A DNA stretch of 64,000 nt from Lunularia cruciata (Eukaryota; Streptophyta; Marchantiopsida; Lunulariales; Lunulariaceae). The notes under the pieces are model-generated. The model had not been told where the DNA came from. It worked only from the letters and a program-made list of their open reading frames with translations, and did not search any database. Position numbers and translations under genes: made by a program. The DNA lies in contig OX419755.1 of the NCBI GenBank assembly GCA_948567375.1, positions 53,586,291 through 53,650,290 of the forward strand, read 5' to 3'. Below are positions 42,930 to 55,800 of the stretch, in pieces (position 1 is the first letter of the stretch; each line of letters begins with the position of its first letter).

Positions 42930-44150
42930 GGGACTTTTTTAAGACCACTTCTAGCAACCAACGTCCACTCTTTCCCTTCCTATTCCACGAACAACATTGA
43001 TCCAAAACCAGCTGCAACCCGTTTCCAAACAAATCTCCTTCCTCTCCCTCTCTGCCTAACCTCTGCTGTGGTTGTGCTTGTGTTTCTTTTTGCCTACAAC
43101 CCTCTACGCTCCTCTCAGGATCGGGATCGGAAGCGCCCCGGTATCACATTTGCCATCCACTCCTCCCTCTTCGTTTGCAAACAACGTAAACCACAACAAG
43201 GCAAACAAGAGCAGCAGTGCCAACCAAACCTCGAAAACGGAGCGAACGAACGACGTAGAAAGTGTGGAGCGCTGCTGGTCTGATCTGACTCAATCAATTT
43301 GCCCCTTTGCCAATGCCTGCCTGCCTGCGCTAAATCCGACCGACTGTCTGTGACCGAAAATACGAAAATGCAAAATCAGAAACCCGGCCCCCACAAGCTC
43401 CAGATCACCAAGCTCCTCCTCTTCCCATGACGACAGGCGTAAAGGCCAACCGGAACCAGCTCAGGGCTGACGTGCTCGGGTTCCCTTCTCCCACCATCCC
43501 CATGTCGCGCCTCCGGCGCCCTCGCTCCTTCCTTCTCTCCTCTCCCCTTCCCTCCTCCTCCTCCTCCCGCTCGACACACAAACACACACGCACTCACACC
43601 TCTTTTTAAACTAACGCCACCTCCTCCTAATCCTCTGCTCTGTTCTTCGCAGCTGCTGCTCCTGCTAAAACTCAAACCTCACTCGCTCACGGTCCTCCTC
43701 TCTTTCCCCGCATCAGCAGTCCTCTCCATTCCTCCGGCATTTCTCGTATCTCTTCTCGTAATCTCAAAAATCCCAAATCGTATCTCCTCTCCTCCTCCTT
43801 TCCCCCCGCCCGTCCTCCTTACTGATTTGCGATCCCATCCGCCATTGCACCGAAAGAACGAGCGAACCCACTCTACTCTCTGTATCCCCCTATCTTCGCT
43901 CATTCACAACAACATATTGTGATCCCCCTACCGCATTCACCCCCTCGTCTTCCTCCTCCTCTGCAGAACTGCAGCACAATATGCAGAACGCGAGCGACCG
44001 CGGCCGCAGTTGACAAGCAAACAGAGGCTGGGCAGCGAAGGGCACCTATAAACTCAACTCCGTTCGTTCGTTGCCGCTGTTCTCCCTCCCAAATTCATTC
44101 TACACCGGTCCCATCGATGGGATGAGAAAAACTGAACAAAAAAGACAAAA
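42930..44150 (-). promoter_or_regulatory. 5' UTR/promoter region of kinesin-13, GA-rich on the transcribed sense
   Basis: Directly upstream of the kinesin start codon. From about 43450 to 43830 the plus strand is strongly pyrimidine-rich (many CTCCTCCTC and CTCTCC runs), i.e. GA-rich in the gene's sense. This resembles GA/CT tracts of plant promoters and 5' UTRs. Transcription start not determinable by eye. Confidence 0.5.
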
Positions 44151-44570
44151 TTGCTGCCACCAAAATTAATTACAAATCGCCACCCAATGAGGTCGGGACA
44201 AAAAGGAAAGGTTCCATCTGTCTGTCTATCTATCTGCCTGTCCTCCCGGCTTCCTTCGTTTCCCTGCTGCTTCGAAAATGGATGCCTTTTTCAAACCGGT
44301 CCGTCCGTTCGTTGGTCTAACGCCAACCGCACAACCGCCTCATTCTGCAAGGGTTCCTCGAGCTCCGCCCGCGACGGACTCCGTCCCCTGATTCACATGA
44401 ACCTCCCTTCCTCCGTTACTTTCGTTTCAGCTAATGTAGCTAGCCACGGTTTTAGCTCCACTTTAGGAGTGTCTCAGGTCCCTTCGATTTTCTTTATCTT
44501 TTCTTCTTTCATGGTCCTCCCCGCCCAGGCGACTTACGAAGAGACGAACGTGACTGACCACTCTGACGTC

Positions 44571-44624
44571 AGTTTCAAATATCAAAAAGATACCTAGGTG
44601 GGTATCTTTTTAATATTTGAAACT
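44571..44624. repeat. Hairpin with 24-bp arms, one mismatch
   Basis: AGTTTCAAATATCAAAAAGA opens the left arm (44571-44594); the right arm (44601-44624) is its reverse complement except for one base, with a 6-nt loop. GACGTC palindromes lie just outside on both sides (44565-44570 and 44628-44633). Confidence 0.9.
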
Positions 44625-45519
44625 CTAGACGTCCTCTCGTATTATTTTAGACATCGAGCTGTTTATCTCAATAACGGAAAACGACGAGAAGCTCCTCCAA
44701 ATCGAGCACCACTAGTTTACCTCAACTATAGTTGGACGGAATGATTGCCGAAATGGGAACTTCCGAATTCGAATCGTCAGAGTCAAACCCGGTCAAAACG
44801 GAGGGAACAGCGTTCATTTGCTGGCACATGGCCCATCTCAACTTTGGCTACTCCACCCGGCCACGTGTTTCCAGCATTTGAACACAGCACTCTTTCTGTC
44901 TGTCTCTGTCTCTTTTTACTTCGTCAGAATTCAAAATCTTCACTTTGCGCCCGAAATCACCATCCTAACGCTCTGCGCCTATGCACTGTACGATATCAGA
45001 TTGCTTTCCATTCAAACCACTTCACTGAGTGTTCTATTTTCGGCCCCAACTTGCTTGTCCTGTGCTCGCTATCACTTTATGTTCATTTCCTCCATATCCG
45101 AAATTCAAATTTTACCAGTGGCCTCCACTGCTAATTTTAAGACAAAAAGGAGTTTTCCAAATTACGACCTCTGACTGAAATCAGTGTCTCCCGGGACGAA
45201 TGAAATCTCGTATCCGGACAAGAAAGAACTACTCCACTGTTCATACACCTCAATGTTTTGTCATTCATTTGAACTACCACTTCCCAAGAGGAGGGAACCG
45301 GAAGTTCTCATGTCTAGAAAGTGAAGTGTTTTGTTTCTTTCGGATACCGCAAAACTGTGAAGAGAAGTCAATTCAAAGACATGCATACACTAGAAGAACG
45401 TGTGTACCTTCAAGGACAAGTGTGTTGGTTGCACCACATACATCTTCTGCTTGGAGTTTTCTCGTCAAGGACCAAAACAGTAAATAAAATAGCGGGTGAA
45501 TTCAGCATGATGTAGGAGA

Positions 45520-45521
<2 letters not shown>

Positions 45522-45555
<34 letters not shown>
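45522..45555. repeat. AT dinucleotide microsatellite, 17 units
   Basis: Uninterrupted (AT)17. Confidence 0.97.
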
Positions 45556-45557
<2 letters not shown>

Positions 45558-47398
45558 AAATCTCTTTACTCATGGCCATGCGGCTACTCCCTCCTAATCT
45601 ACATTTAAATATAAATACATACATACTGGTAATTAAAATATGCTGCTGAGCATGATGGCTGCATCACCTGTCGATGGAAATTGATTCTGAATCTAGTTGT
45701 AGACGGGTTATGTACAGAGTACTAGGTTGAGCTACCCATGTTCTTTCTCTGCATAGGCGAGACTCTGAGTTTCCCAGGCCGTTCCGAGCCTAGACTGCCG
45801 AGCCCAGGGACACGAGAGAGAATGAAAGAAGGGTGGATTCCTGCCGTTCATTCCTGTTCCATCTCCAGTATCCGTAGTCTCCAACTGTCTTTCCTGGCGT
45901 GCGCAGATGGAATGCAGAGTTACTGTAGACGGTGAACTGAGGTACTGGCTGGTCACACCTCTGGTAATTGGGCTGCTGATGTTTCTGCCTCGTTTTCCGT
46001 GTATCTCTCCTCTTCTGGTTCTCATACTTCTATCATTTCACACACAGGAAGCATGTGCGAAACTTTGCTTCGAATTGATTGAAGGTAAATACATAGTAAC
46101 TTCAAGGTCGTAGGGCCATAACGGAGGATAAGACGTACATCAACAAAGGACTTTTGGGTCCATTGGATTTACTTTCGCTTTGGCTTTGTGTGAAGATGAG
46201 AGTAAGAAATATTAGCAATGCACCTCCACACATTAGTGAAGCTGAACTTTTCAAGCTTAAGGTTATCTTTAGCTTGACTTCATTGGTCTCACGTTTATCT
46301 GTTTCAAGAGCTGACTCCATCCTTATAGAATTCAGCTTTCTCACAGCTCTGTGGGATCAGTACATTCGGTAGACATAGAACTTAGTAATGGGTTAAGAGG
46401 CTAGATTGATCAAACGTATCAAGGGAAGTTATTGTAATTTGTATGATTGGGAGTGGAGATGTACAGTAAAACAACCTCTCATAAATATATCTCAGGCAAT
46501 GCAACTTGATGTCTGAGGGCGAATGTCACAAGCCGGGACATTGTTGACTCGAAAGGTGCTCAAGTTTTGTGCCACTTATTGTGTATACAGTAAACTATGT
46601 CAACATGAAAGTCCGCGCTACACTTCCCAGTTACTTCTCTGCCATAAGATCTGAATGTCCCATACACACTGTGTGGACATTCGCTGAGTATATTAGTATG
46701 AGATCAAAAGATCATGCAAGCAATCTTTCTAAGGGTTGACGAGTTCAGTAGAATCGAGAAATATGGAGATCTGAGATAATTAGACTGGTTGAGACTGAGA
46801 TCCGCTAATCACGGGTTACGGGATTCACCTTTCTCGTTATGTTTTATGGCATGGTACCGTATGATGTGTCAATGGAATCTAATCTCAAATGAATGTGGGT
46901 TACAAGCTGTCCCTACCTCCACCCACTCGCTGAGGACAATCCTTCTCCCATGACATGAGGAAATCATGGAATTTACAATCTGTTGTCTCTTTGCATTTTT
47001 GAGAGCCAGATTTGATTGCCAACTATTTTCTCTCTAAGACCTCTATAAGGCCTGTAGGAAGCTCAATTATATCGCTTTCAAGATTTTCTTGTTTATGGCG
47101 CCGTGACCATCTGACTGAGATTGTGAGACGATAATTTCATGTCAGCTAATCTATTCGAAGTTAGTCTGACCCTTCAGAAAGGTCATTAAATCGGTTACCA
47201 GTCAATTCGCCTTTAGATCGACTTTCGTGTCAACTTTATTTTTACTACCCTTCAGCACAGTGCAATACACTTTACCCTTTCCAAATTCAAAAGAGTATAA
47301 AGTCAATCTGTAATCAAATAGGGGTAGCTGCAAACCAGCTATGGTGGTTTTGACTTCACTCCAATAATTTTGAATCTATCTTCTTCGGATAATATTGG

Positions 47399-47430
47399 TC
47401 GTTAGAGTAAGGCTCGCCTTATTCTAACGA
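47399..47430. repeat. Short foldback, 15-bp arms
   Basis: TCGTTAGAGTAAGGC, a TC loop, then GCCTTATTCTAACGA; one mismatch. Confidence 0.8.
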
Positions 47431-48531
47431 GATGAATCATGGTCGCTTTCGTACGATATGGATGGGGCACTAAGCAGGTTCCCAAAAGTGTTGTGTGCTA
47501 CTCACCTTTATGAGTCAAAGCTACCATAAAACCCAAATCCTGTAAAGTAGCAAACAAGGCTCTATTGCTCTAAGGGTTTATCATGATAAGACAATGATAT
47601 TTAAATGATACAACCTCTGAATTCTGTACTGCAGAGCAATGAACGAGGACGAAGTAAGACACCTGCACCGAGGTACTATAACGTCTCACAATGAAGAAGG
47701 TTCTTAGCCAGGTTAGTGACGTACAAAGTACGTACGATGGTAGATATAAGAGCACAGTATCCCACTTCTGTCTTCAAGTGTGTTTTGCTTGCAGAACCAT
47801 GACTTATAACATACCTCTCGAGCAACATTCTCCTGCTGAAAGACGAACAACAGAGTAAAGCAGCAGTGTACAGCGTAAGAAGCAAACCAGGCGTCAGGGT
47901 GAACATCTGATTACACGCGGGAGCTCGGTTAGAACCAACTGCTAGTTTAGCCTCTCCAAGTTCTAGACTTGGTATGATGAGACTTGTTTGAAAAGGACAG
48001 TGGGTGCAATCTTCTGCAAAATTGTACGGATAGATTGGTGGTAATATTGTGACCGATAGGTAGCCATCACACAGGGGATGCCATGTATCCAAACGTGCTT
48101 GGGATGATTTAGGTGATGGAATCTCTAATCAATCTGTGGAGACGAAGACTCGTAGACTAACATTTCCCAGTTTAACTTCGTGCAATTGCACTGGGTTTGT
48201 CAATCGATTTTGAGTAATCTGACCGGATGAAGCCACGCTGCTCAGATTGACAGGTATATCTGATGTACTCGGAGACAAGCGCATTGGTAACCAAAAATCA
48301 TCCGTGGTCACAATGCGAACAGGTGTATCTGCACCACATGAAAGTAGCGGCTGCTAGCCGTGACACAAAATTTGCAAATGAATCTAGAATGCCCTCTCTC
48401 TTTAGTCGAGTGTTTGAAGACTATGTCATTTCCTATCTTCATTGAGGCAACTCTCGGGTCACAAGATGGGAAACGGACAAAGATCAGTGTTCCAACCAAC
48501 AGAATTACCAAGAGTAAGTATGAAGTTTGAT

Positions 48532-51361
48532 CTAGTAGTCTATGAGAGAAACGTCTTCTCCTACAGAGTAATCCTGGTTTGTTAATTTAACTCATTTCAC
48601 AGCATATTGTGTTTCCAGGTCACGGGACGAAGTTCTAAGATTGAACCTTTTCTTTAATCTTACGAGAAAGTACTAGATTCAGCCAAAATTGCCGGGGATT
48701 ACATCCTCTAGGGGAACGTCCTACTCACCTGCAAGGCGAAGTGTTACTCACAATACTTGAATGCAACGTTCATGGATGCAAAAGCAGGACCATGTTAAAA
48801 GGCATGGTTGAAGCTGTCAAGCGATACACTTACTTGATGTTTGGCATTTTGTAGAGGTCTGGATTTGCGGGATATTCTTTCACAAAACTTCCGTAATAGA
48901 GAGAAGAAACATAAAACAACGATGCAGCTCGTGATGATGCCAATTACACTGACGGCAAGTACCTGGGAACAGAGAATTTGTCGCTGAGGACCATCAGGCT
49001 CGATTAAACGGATACAATTTTGACTTTGTAGAAGTGCTTGACACAAAATAACATTTCGTTGCTTCAAAGTACAGTTCATGAGCTGTACTTACAAGGGTAT
49101 ACGATCGATCTGATTTTTCATAGGTCCTCCTCCTGACCATATAAGGGTGATCCGGAGTCATGATATCGCACCATGTGAATTCAAAGGGATTCTGGGAGAA
49201 GTCCGTCGACCACCCTGGAGGACATTTGCATGTTCGTTCCCCTGGAACCTCGACTCCTCTCGTACAGTTTAATGGTTTGAGTTTGGGTTTTTGGAAGTGA
49301 AAACGAACTGTTCCAGTATCAATGCATCCCTGCAAGACTCTGTCCTTGAGCATTTAGTGTCCATGAACTTTCTGTAATCACTCTCAGAGAAAAAAATTTC
49401 CATGAGCGAGGATATCTCAGACAAAAGTCCATGACCTTTCGTGAGCGAGGGTCATCGATACTGAATTTTAGTGGATCTCGTTAGCGGGCTGAATTGAGGA
49501 ATCAGATGTTGACAACACAAGAACGGAGGATTGTGAATGTGAATGAAAGTAGGCGTATATGTAAATTCAAGTCTCTTAAGCCTTCCTTTTATGTGACCTT
49601 GTCATTACGGTAGCAACTGAGATTGGCCTCTGGAACATTCTTCTTTACCTTAGAATCCCCTAATGAGTTGTAATTGAATCAACAATTGAGAAAAATCTCC
49701 AAACTCCCTCTAGTTAGACCTGTAAACAGTATGCCTACCCTTCCGTTCAGCGGCATCGACTACATTACCCAAATTGTTCCAACTGTGCATCTCAATGTAG
49801 ACCCGATGCGAACACTGATAAACTATTTTTAATCTTATTGTGAGCAAAAATCGTGCAGAAGTTTAGGATAGATCTGAAAAGGAGGCAGCCAGATGAGAGT
49901 GCACGAACGGCTTTCCATCTGCATCATGAGTAATACTCTGAGGATTCTAGAGACTGACCTCCTCAGGATCACAAGGTTCACAAAGCCGGGACGTTGCATT
50001 CCATATTGGTTTATCCTTGTACTTCGTTGGACAATCTACTGCTTTCGCACAGAATGTGTAGTGCTTGATAATCTGCATGATTTAAGAGAACAGATTGTAC
50101 ATAATCATGGACAGTTAGGGATACCAAAGGAGGCTGCTTCATCCGAAGGACCTACCATTTGTATGTTGCGAGTATCTTTTAGGTCGCGGGTGGCTCAACC
50201 CACAACCGATTTCCTCTCTGCTCATTTTCAGGATGATTAATCTCTGATACAGTGCAATCAGGGCAAAGGTATGCATATCACTTAGTTTCTATTTCTTTCT
50301 TTTTGTCGCAGGCGCTCTGAACAATCCAAACATTGACCCTTCTACTTCTCCAACCCAGGTTCCAGGGCATGATTTGCTCATAACCGTATCACGTCTTGTG
50401 TGAACGAATAGCAGGTAGGTTGACTTGCTTTCACGAGTAGATACAAGGTAGAGATGACGTTAGAGCTTCACCATGAGGAGAGATTCAAGAGTTTCTCGTG
50501 TCAAGTGCCGAAGTTGAAACCAGCATATTCGATTACAACATGGAAGTTCTCGAAGAAAGTAGTAACTTGCGGTGGACCGCTGGAGGCAGATATCGTGCTT
50601 TTACTTATTGCTTAGATTGTCCCGAGCAGAAATGAGATTTCAATGTTTGGCCGCCTTTTTCTTGCACTCTTTGAGCACAACAGTGCCCTAGAATTTAACA
50701 ACATACGAGAACCGATGGTAACAGTCACGAAGAACTGCGTCTAACCTGTCCCGAAGAATAAGCCATGTCCAAGAGACGTCATGTCTCTTGAACCTGACTC
50801 CATATCCAGTGGCGTTGTTCTCAAGGTTTCTAGCACCTGATGTTGGGACCATGGTTTGGCCACAGAACCTGTGTTCCTCAGACTGATCCCATACTCTATG
50901 ACTTCTATAACATCCACACAGGTACCGGGTATGCCCTCTCTTTAAGTCTACAGCTCTAATGTTCTTCTCTGTCAATCCATTACCAGCTGAAGGATTGGGG
51001 TTTGGCTGCAGGTTATCGTTTAATTCAAGTAGTAATTAAATAGTAATGAAAGTAGTAATTACCAGGAATCATGAGTAGAAGAAGTCAGTCTGCTTTCCGC
51101 ATTCAAGTTTCACTTATCCCAGTTGATACTTTTATGGACTTTTCACAGGTCTTCAGTGCTGAGCCATCGTACCTTAATTTCCTCATCAACACTACAGTCT
51201 ATGCACATTAGTTTGCTCCCTCCTTCGCCATCTGGCCTCTGGATACAGTACCCTGCATTCAGAGTAGCATGCATGTCAAGAATCACGATTTTACATCTTT
51301 TACAAAAAGTGAAACCTTTTTCTTGATTGGTTTTCCTACCCTGAGTTTGATTGTCCACATA
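48532..51361 (-). CDS. Uncharacterised cysteine-rich single-pass membrane protein, at least 7 exons (5' end unresolved)
   Basis: Not recognised as any named family. Exons supported by GT-AG sites and consistent phases, 5' to 3': 51173-51252, 50837-51005, 50200-50243, 49959-50072, 49093-49329, 48834-48962, 48532-48573 (stop TAG 48532-48534). A 22-bp exon at 51340-51361 (YVDNQTQ) would fit just upstream; the signal peptide exon was not found. The visible part is about 271 residues. The outside part has 15 Cys, often paired (MCIDCS, LCGCY, LCEPCDP, TCKCPPGW), and possible N-glycosylation sites (NAT, NCT). CKCPPGW resembles EGF-like modules but spacing does not fit a standard EGF domain. A hydrophobic helix VLAVSVIGIITSCIVVLCFF is followed by a basic stop-transfer patch (RKFCERISRKSR) and a short tail ending EDVSLIDY. 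Inferred type I membrane protein of cell surface or secretory pathway; function unknown. Confidence 0.65.
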
Positions 51362-52549
51362 CTGAAGATAACTGTACCAAAAGTAAAGTCAAGGAGTTCC
51401 TTCTGATATAGTTCGTCAGCTTTTTCGTCATTGGGGAAACAATGCGTGAGAACATAAACTTAATCTTCGTTTCCCTTGAAAACAGTTTCAGGGGCAAGGG
51501 GTACTACCGTATACACATCCGGCCATCAATTAGTGACCCACGGGATCCTATTTGGATTCCCTCAAGGCAAGCCTTTAAAGAGCATCAGGACTACGCTTTT
51601 GGTGCTGTTGTTCGACATTTTTAACACCTACTCAAATACCAAATGTGCAGCATATTTTTAACCCAACTCATCACCCAACTTAGTAAAAATCGTTCCAACA
51701 CCATCAGAGTAGATCTGACGCAGGGCAGACTTACTGCAGTGCTGTTATTAATGAAACTTTCGATGATAATAGCTATGGAGACTGGAGGCACCGCAGCACA
51801 AATCTTCCAATCTCCACCTTAGTCATAGGGACAGTGGATGTGCAACACAATACAAACCTCATGTTGTCTGAACCTTATTAAGCTTCATAGACACGCTATG
51901 ATAGAGTTCAAGCTCTGGACAGAGAATTCTCATAAAAACTCACAAATTCAGGCCGTCACATACTCGAGAAGTCAACATAAGAAGCTATGCAATCATGCAC
52001 AGTGCTACAAGGTTGAACCCTCACGCTCAAAATTCAGCAATTTGTGACTTGTTCCTTTACAATGTGAGTGCAATTCACCAACCCTACCTTTCGCACGATG
52101 TTTCCACCCACTGTGGACGACTGCACATCACGATTTAACAAATTTTAGGAAGCAAAGGAGGAAAAGTCAGAAGTGGTATTTACTGGACTTCGGCATTGTT
52201 CCGAAGAGATCAAAATTCTGGGAAGATTTCAATCTGCTCACAGAAAACTGACGCGCCGAAAGAAATGTTCCATAACGGAATCAGCATATTTCTAGCTTCA
52301 GAATGTCCGTCACATCAGGATTCGGCATCGATTCCTCAGTTGATCATCCGGGGGACGACGCCTCTTCCGCACGTGGTTGTCTTCCCCTGCTCATACAGTA
52401 CTGCCTATACAGCACGCGGTAAGTGTACATTGTCCGACTCTCGTGGTAAAGGTACTGTATTTTCCACGTATATACGATTCTTGCAGTTTCTGGTACTATT
52501 ATTATGAGCGAACTATTCGGGTACATAAATTCTTTCTGGGACTACCCGA
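51362..52549. other. Region upstream of the cysteine-rich gene
   Basis: Presumably holds the first exon(s) and promoter of the minus-strand gene, but no exon could be assigned with confidence. Confidence 0.35.
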
Positions 52550-52665
52550 GGATAAAGGGCGACCGCGTTGGAAAAATGAAGGATGGGAAGACCTCATCAG
52601 GCCGTACAAGGGAGAGACAAAAAAGGTAACATGGGGCTTAGCCCCAAGGGGACATCTCTCGTTCT
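52550..52665 (-). mobile_element. LINE 3'-end fragment
   Basis: Contains the same GCGACCGCG ... GAAGGATGGGAAGACC ... CCGTACAAGGGAGAGA ... AAAGGTAACATGGGGCTTAG order (plus strand) as the tail copies at 8.5 kb and 52.8 kb. Only the tail is present. Confidence 0.7.
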
Positions 52666-52829
52666 TTTTAATCAACAATAAAACAATAAGTGCAAATTTT
52701 TTTAAGAATGTTAATATCTGGACAAATTTATTAACGCAAACTTGTCAATTTATTTTAGAATTCCACTATGATCACTGAAATGGAAAAAAAAAGTCAATGG
52801 AAAAAAGAAGTCAATCGCATAGAAAATAC

Positions 52830-55800
52830 TATGGATGGGAAGACCACGTCAAGCCCTACAAGGGTGAGACAAAAGAGGTAAAATAGGACTAAGCCCAATA
52901 GTTTTGATCTGAGAATTCTGCCTTACCGCACCTAAGATATCACAGTTATGCAAGTAGTAAGGTCTACAAATTACTAGAACGCTAGAAGAAGCATCACCTA
53001 GTGTGATTGTTATATTATGGTTTGCACCAACCAATGCTCTCTATAGAGCAATGTACACACGTTGTTTGAAATATTCTACAATGTATGAGAGTGAGAGTGG
53101 TACCCCAAACGTTTAACATGATAAGCTCTTGCGTAATCCTTAACAAATGTGTCAAACACCATGTACATCACTCCATATAACTCCAAGACTAGAGGAACAA
53201 AGAGGTGACTTTGCTCCATACCCTTATACTTGGAGACCTTGCATGTTGTTGCTCTCCTCGCCACCCATCCAAGCAAAAGTAATCACTCCCTCCAAAACTG
53301 CATCACGCATAAGATCCATAACCACAACATCTGTGAATGTCACGTGATCATCTTGGACCAAGTATAAATCTACCTTGACATGTGTCATCTACAAAATATA
53401 CAACTACTCTTTTTAAACAAGGTAGCCACTCTCTCATGCCATAGAAAACACTATATCTCTTATGGCATCATGGGTAGCTATCTTGTATCTTCCAAAAGAA
53501 CATCGTGTAATATGGGCCATTTCTACATCTACCACACTCACAAGTGAGTAACAAAGATGCAAATGGGTGGACCAAACTTAGGTAGAACCTCATCATTATA
53601 GAGAAGGTAAGTGAATGGTGGAAGTCAAAATGCCCTAATGCACGGTCAAGCTAGGATCCAAGAGCTAACACCCTTGCCGGAGTAAGAGAAGAGACATGCT
53701 CTAGTAGCCAAGGAATGGACAAGTAAACTAAGAGAAATTGTAGCATATGCTAATATTGTTGTTCCATCAAGGAAGATTATAAACCTTTGGTCCAATCTGA
53801 TGTTAGTGAAGCAAAGGATGGCAGGTCCTCTTGTGCCAAATGAGAAATAGTAGATAGAAAATTTCTCATTTGCCACAATAATATTTGGAGAGAAAAGGAT
53901 CACTCTTTGACCTTGGTCTCATATGTCTCCAAGATTGGCCTATCATCAACCACGAAACGGGAGGAAAGTAGAGATGTAGAGAGAGACCAACTACTCAAAA
54001 ATGCTATAGGTGTCATTTTGTAATCTTCTATGGATAGGAGACCTTAAGAGAAACACAAGAGAAAACAAAAAGCTTTGCACTCAATCTTCAATGTTCCAAA
54101 GGAGCACCTTGATTGTATTATATAGCATGGTGGACTCTCCCAAATGAAGCTCCACCCTTGGATCAAATACATGGATTGGTGACAGTCAACAAACTCTACC
54201 CTTAGATTAATTGCATGCATGGGTGACATGTTGGTTCTGATTCTATCTGGTTGGTCAAACCATCTTTGACTATAGGGAATCTTTACGGAATCTTCCTATA
54301 GGAGTCTTCAAATTGCATGGGTGAGATACCGTTATGAAGCTCTTGATGAGACAAGCTTGGGAGGAGTAAAGGCTAACCTTTCCTCTTTTGGGGAGAAATT
54401 TGCACATTTTTTAGGTTTAATTCATCCGTTTAGGCTCCAAAATTGGCTCTAAAGTTTCAATGTTATTTTCCACTCCTACCCTATTAGTAAAAGTCCTCTT
54501 TTGGTGACACCTCTATCTAATCTACCTAGCATATCATACATAATATCCTTCTAGATGTTACCAAACCAATTTTCACCTTTGGGTAACATGTCTAGCTTTT
54601 AGTATTACAAATTCAAGCTATTTTTTGCTCTTGCCTTATAAGTAGAAGTATTCATTTGGTGACAATTCTATCTAATCTACCTAGCACATCATACATAACA
54701 TCCTTCCAATTGTTACCAAGCCAATTTTCACCTCTAGATGATATGTCTAGTTCTTGGTATTACACGTCTCCTCCGTATATAGTAGGCCTACTCCTCTATA
54801 TAAAATTGGTATGGATGGTTGTCTACATGCCAAATCCTTTATCACACACTCAAATGTCCTTGGTCCAACAATATCACCAATGACTCCTATAATACTCTTA
54901 TCAAAAGCTCTAAAATTTATAGGAAGGTTAAGGAAGGAGGAACCACACAAAGAAGATAAATTGTTCTATGAGCAATATAAGAGGAGAGAATACCAAATGG
55001 CACATGTGGATCTCCTAATAGAGGATGGTCATCCATATAGAGAATATCCTCTACAAGGAATACGTCTAAGAAGTATGTGATAAAAAATTTAGATTCTACT
55101 AGCACTCCAAGAATACGTTGTCTATATGTATATGTGATACACCTTTTGTAAGCTCAATGTGGATAAGATACCTAAAAGGGACCATGATCTACATTTTGAT
55201 ACCTTCACTCTTAAACCTACAAGATGTAGATCAGTAGTCAAGTGGTCAAAGGCATGCCTTATCTGATTTATGGGTCCATGATGTATGTATTGCTTGCCAA
55301 GGAGGAAAGCCTAGCATGGCCAAAGTAGTAAATATGGGAGCTTTGAAATGAGCCATTGCAAATAAAGGTCCCCCTAAAGGATTTCCCTATTTTGTACCAA
55401 TGACTCACTCCTATGAACTATAACTATGTTAGTAGTAACGAGAAGCAATAAAACCATAGAAAGATTGCACAAAAGGAATAAGACTCACCAAGGATCCACC
55501 AACCTCCCTCCACTCTCTAAAGATGGATGCTCATGAAATGCTATCAAAAGCATCAACCTATAGGACAACCCACATTGGATGGACATCTAGGATTGCCCTA
55601 ATGCCTAAAGATATAGCTTCACAACCTCTTTGTATAGCTACTCCAAATTGATGTGGACTGCATTGTTGTCAAAAGTGATACCATGTTGAAGGACAATGGT
55701 CCCTCTAATAGCAATTGGTCTAATGCCCCATATATCCTTCTCCATTGCAAGAAGTTGACTAGCACCTTACACCCGACTAATTGGTATGGTATACCCTAAT

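Larger units (their letters stand above)
44151..48531. other. Gene-free stretch of about 4.4 kb
   Basis: No protein homology was found on either strand; long frames here lack family motifs and splice support. It contains a near-perfect hairpin (44571-44624), an AT microsatellite (45522-45555) and a short foldback (47399-47430). The right end includes the 3' UTR of the cysteine-rich membrane protein gene. Confidence 0.5.

Noticed and set aside
44151-44597. 148-codon plus-strand frame upstream of kinesin-13
   Set aside because: No domain, no splice or promoter support, and composition dominated by simple pyrimidine-rich sequence.
47676-48311. Minus-strand frames with a hydrophobic stretch (TPGLLLTLYTAALLC) and a TDDFWLPMRL segment, first considered as further exons of the cysteine-rich gene
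   Set aside because: Phases do not join, and a proper acceptor at 48574-48575 gives a short last exon ending in a stop at 48532, placing these frames in the 3' flank.
54754-55080. 108-codon plus-strand frame in the LINE region
   Set aside because: Antisense to recognisable LINE protein motifs on the minus strand.
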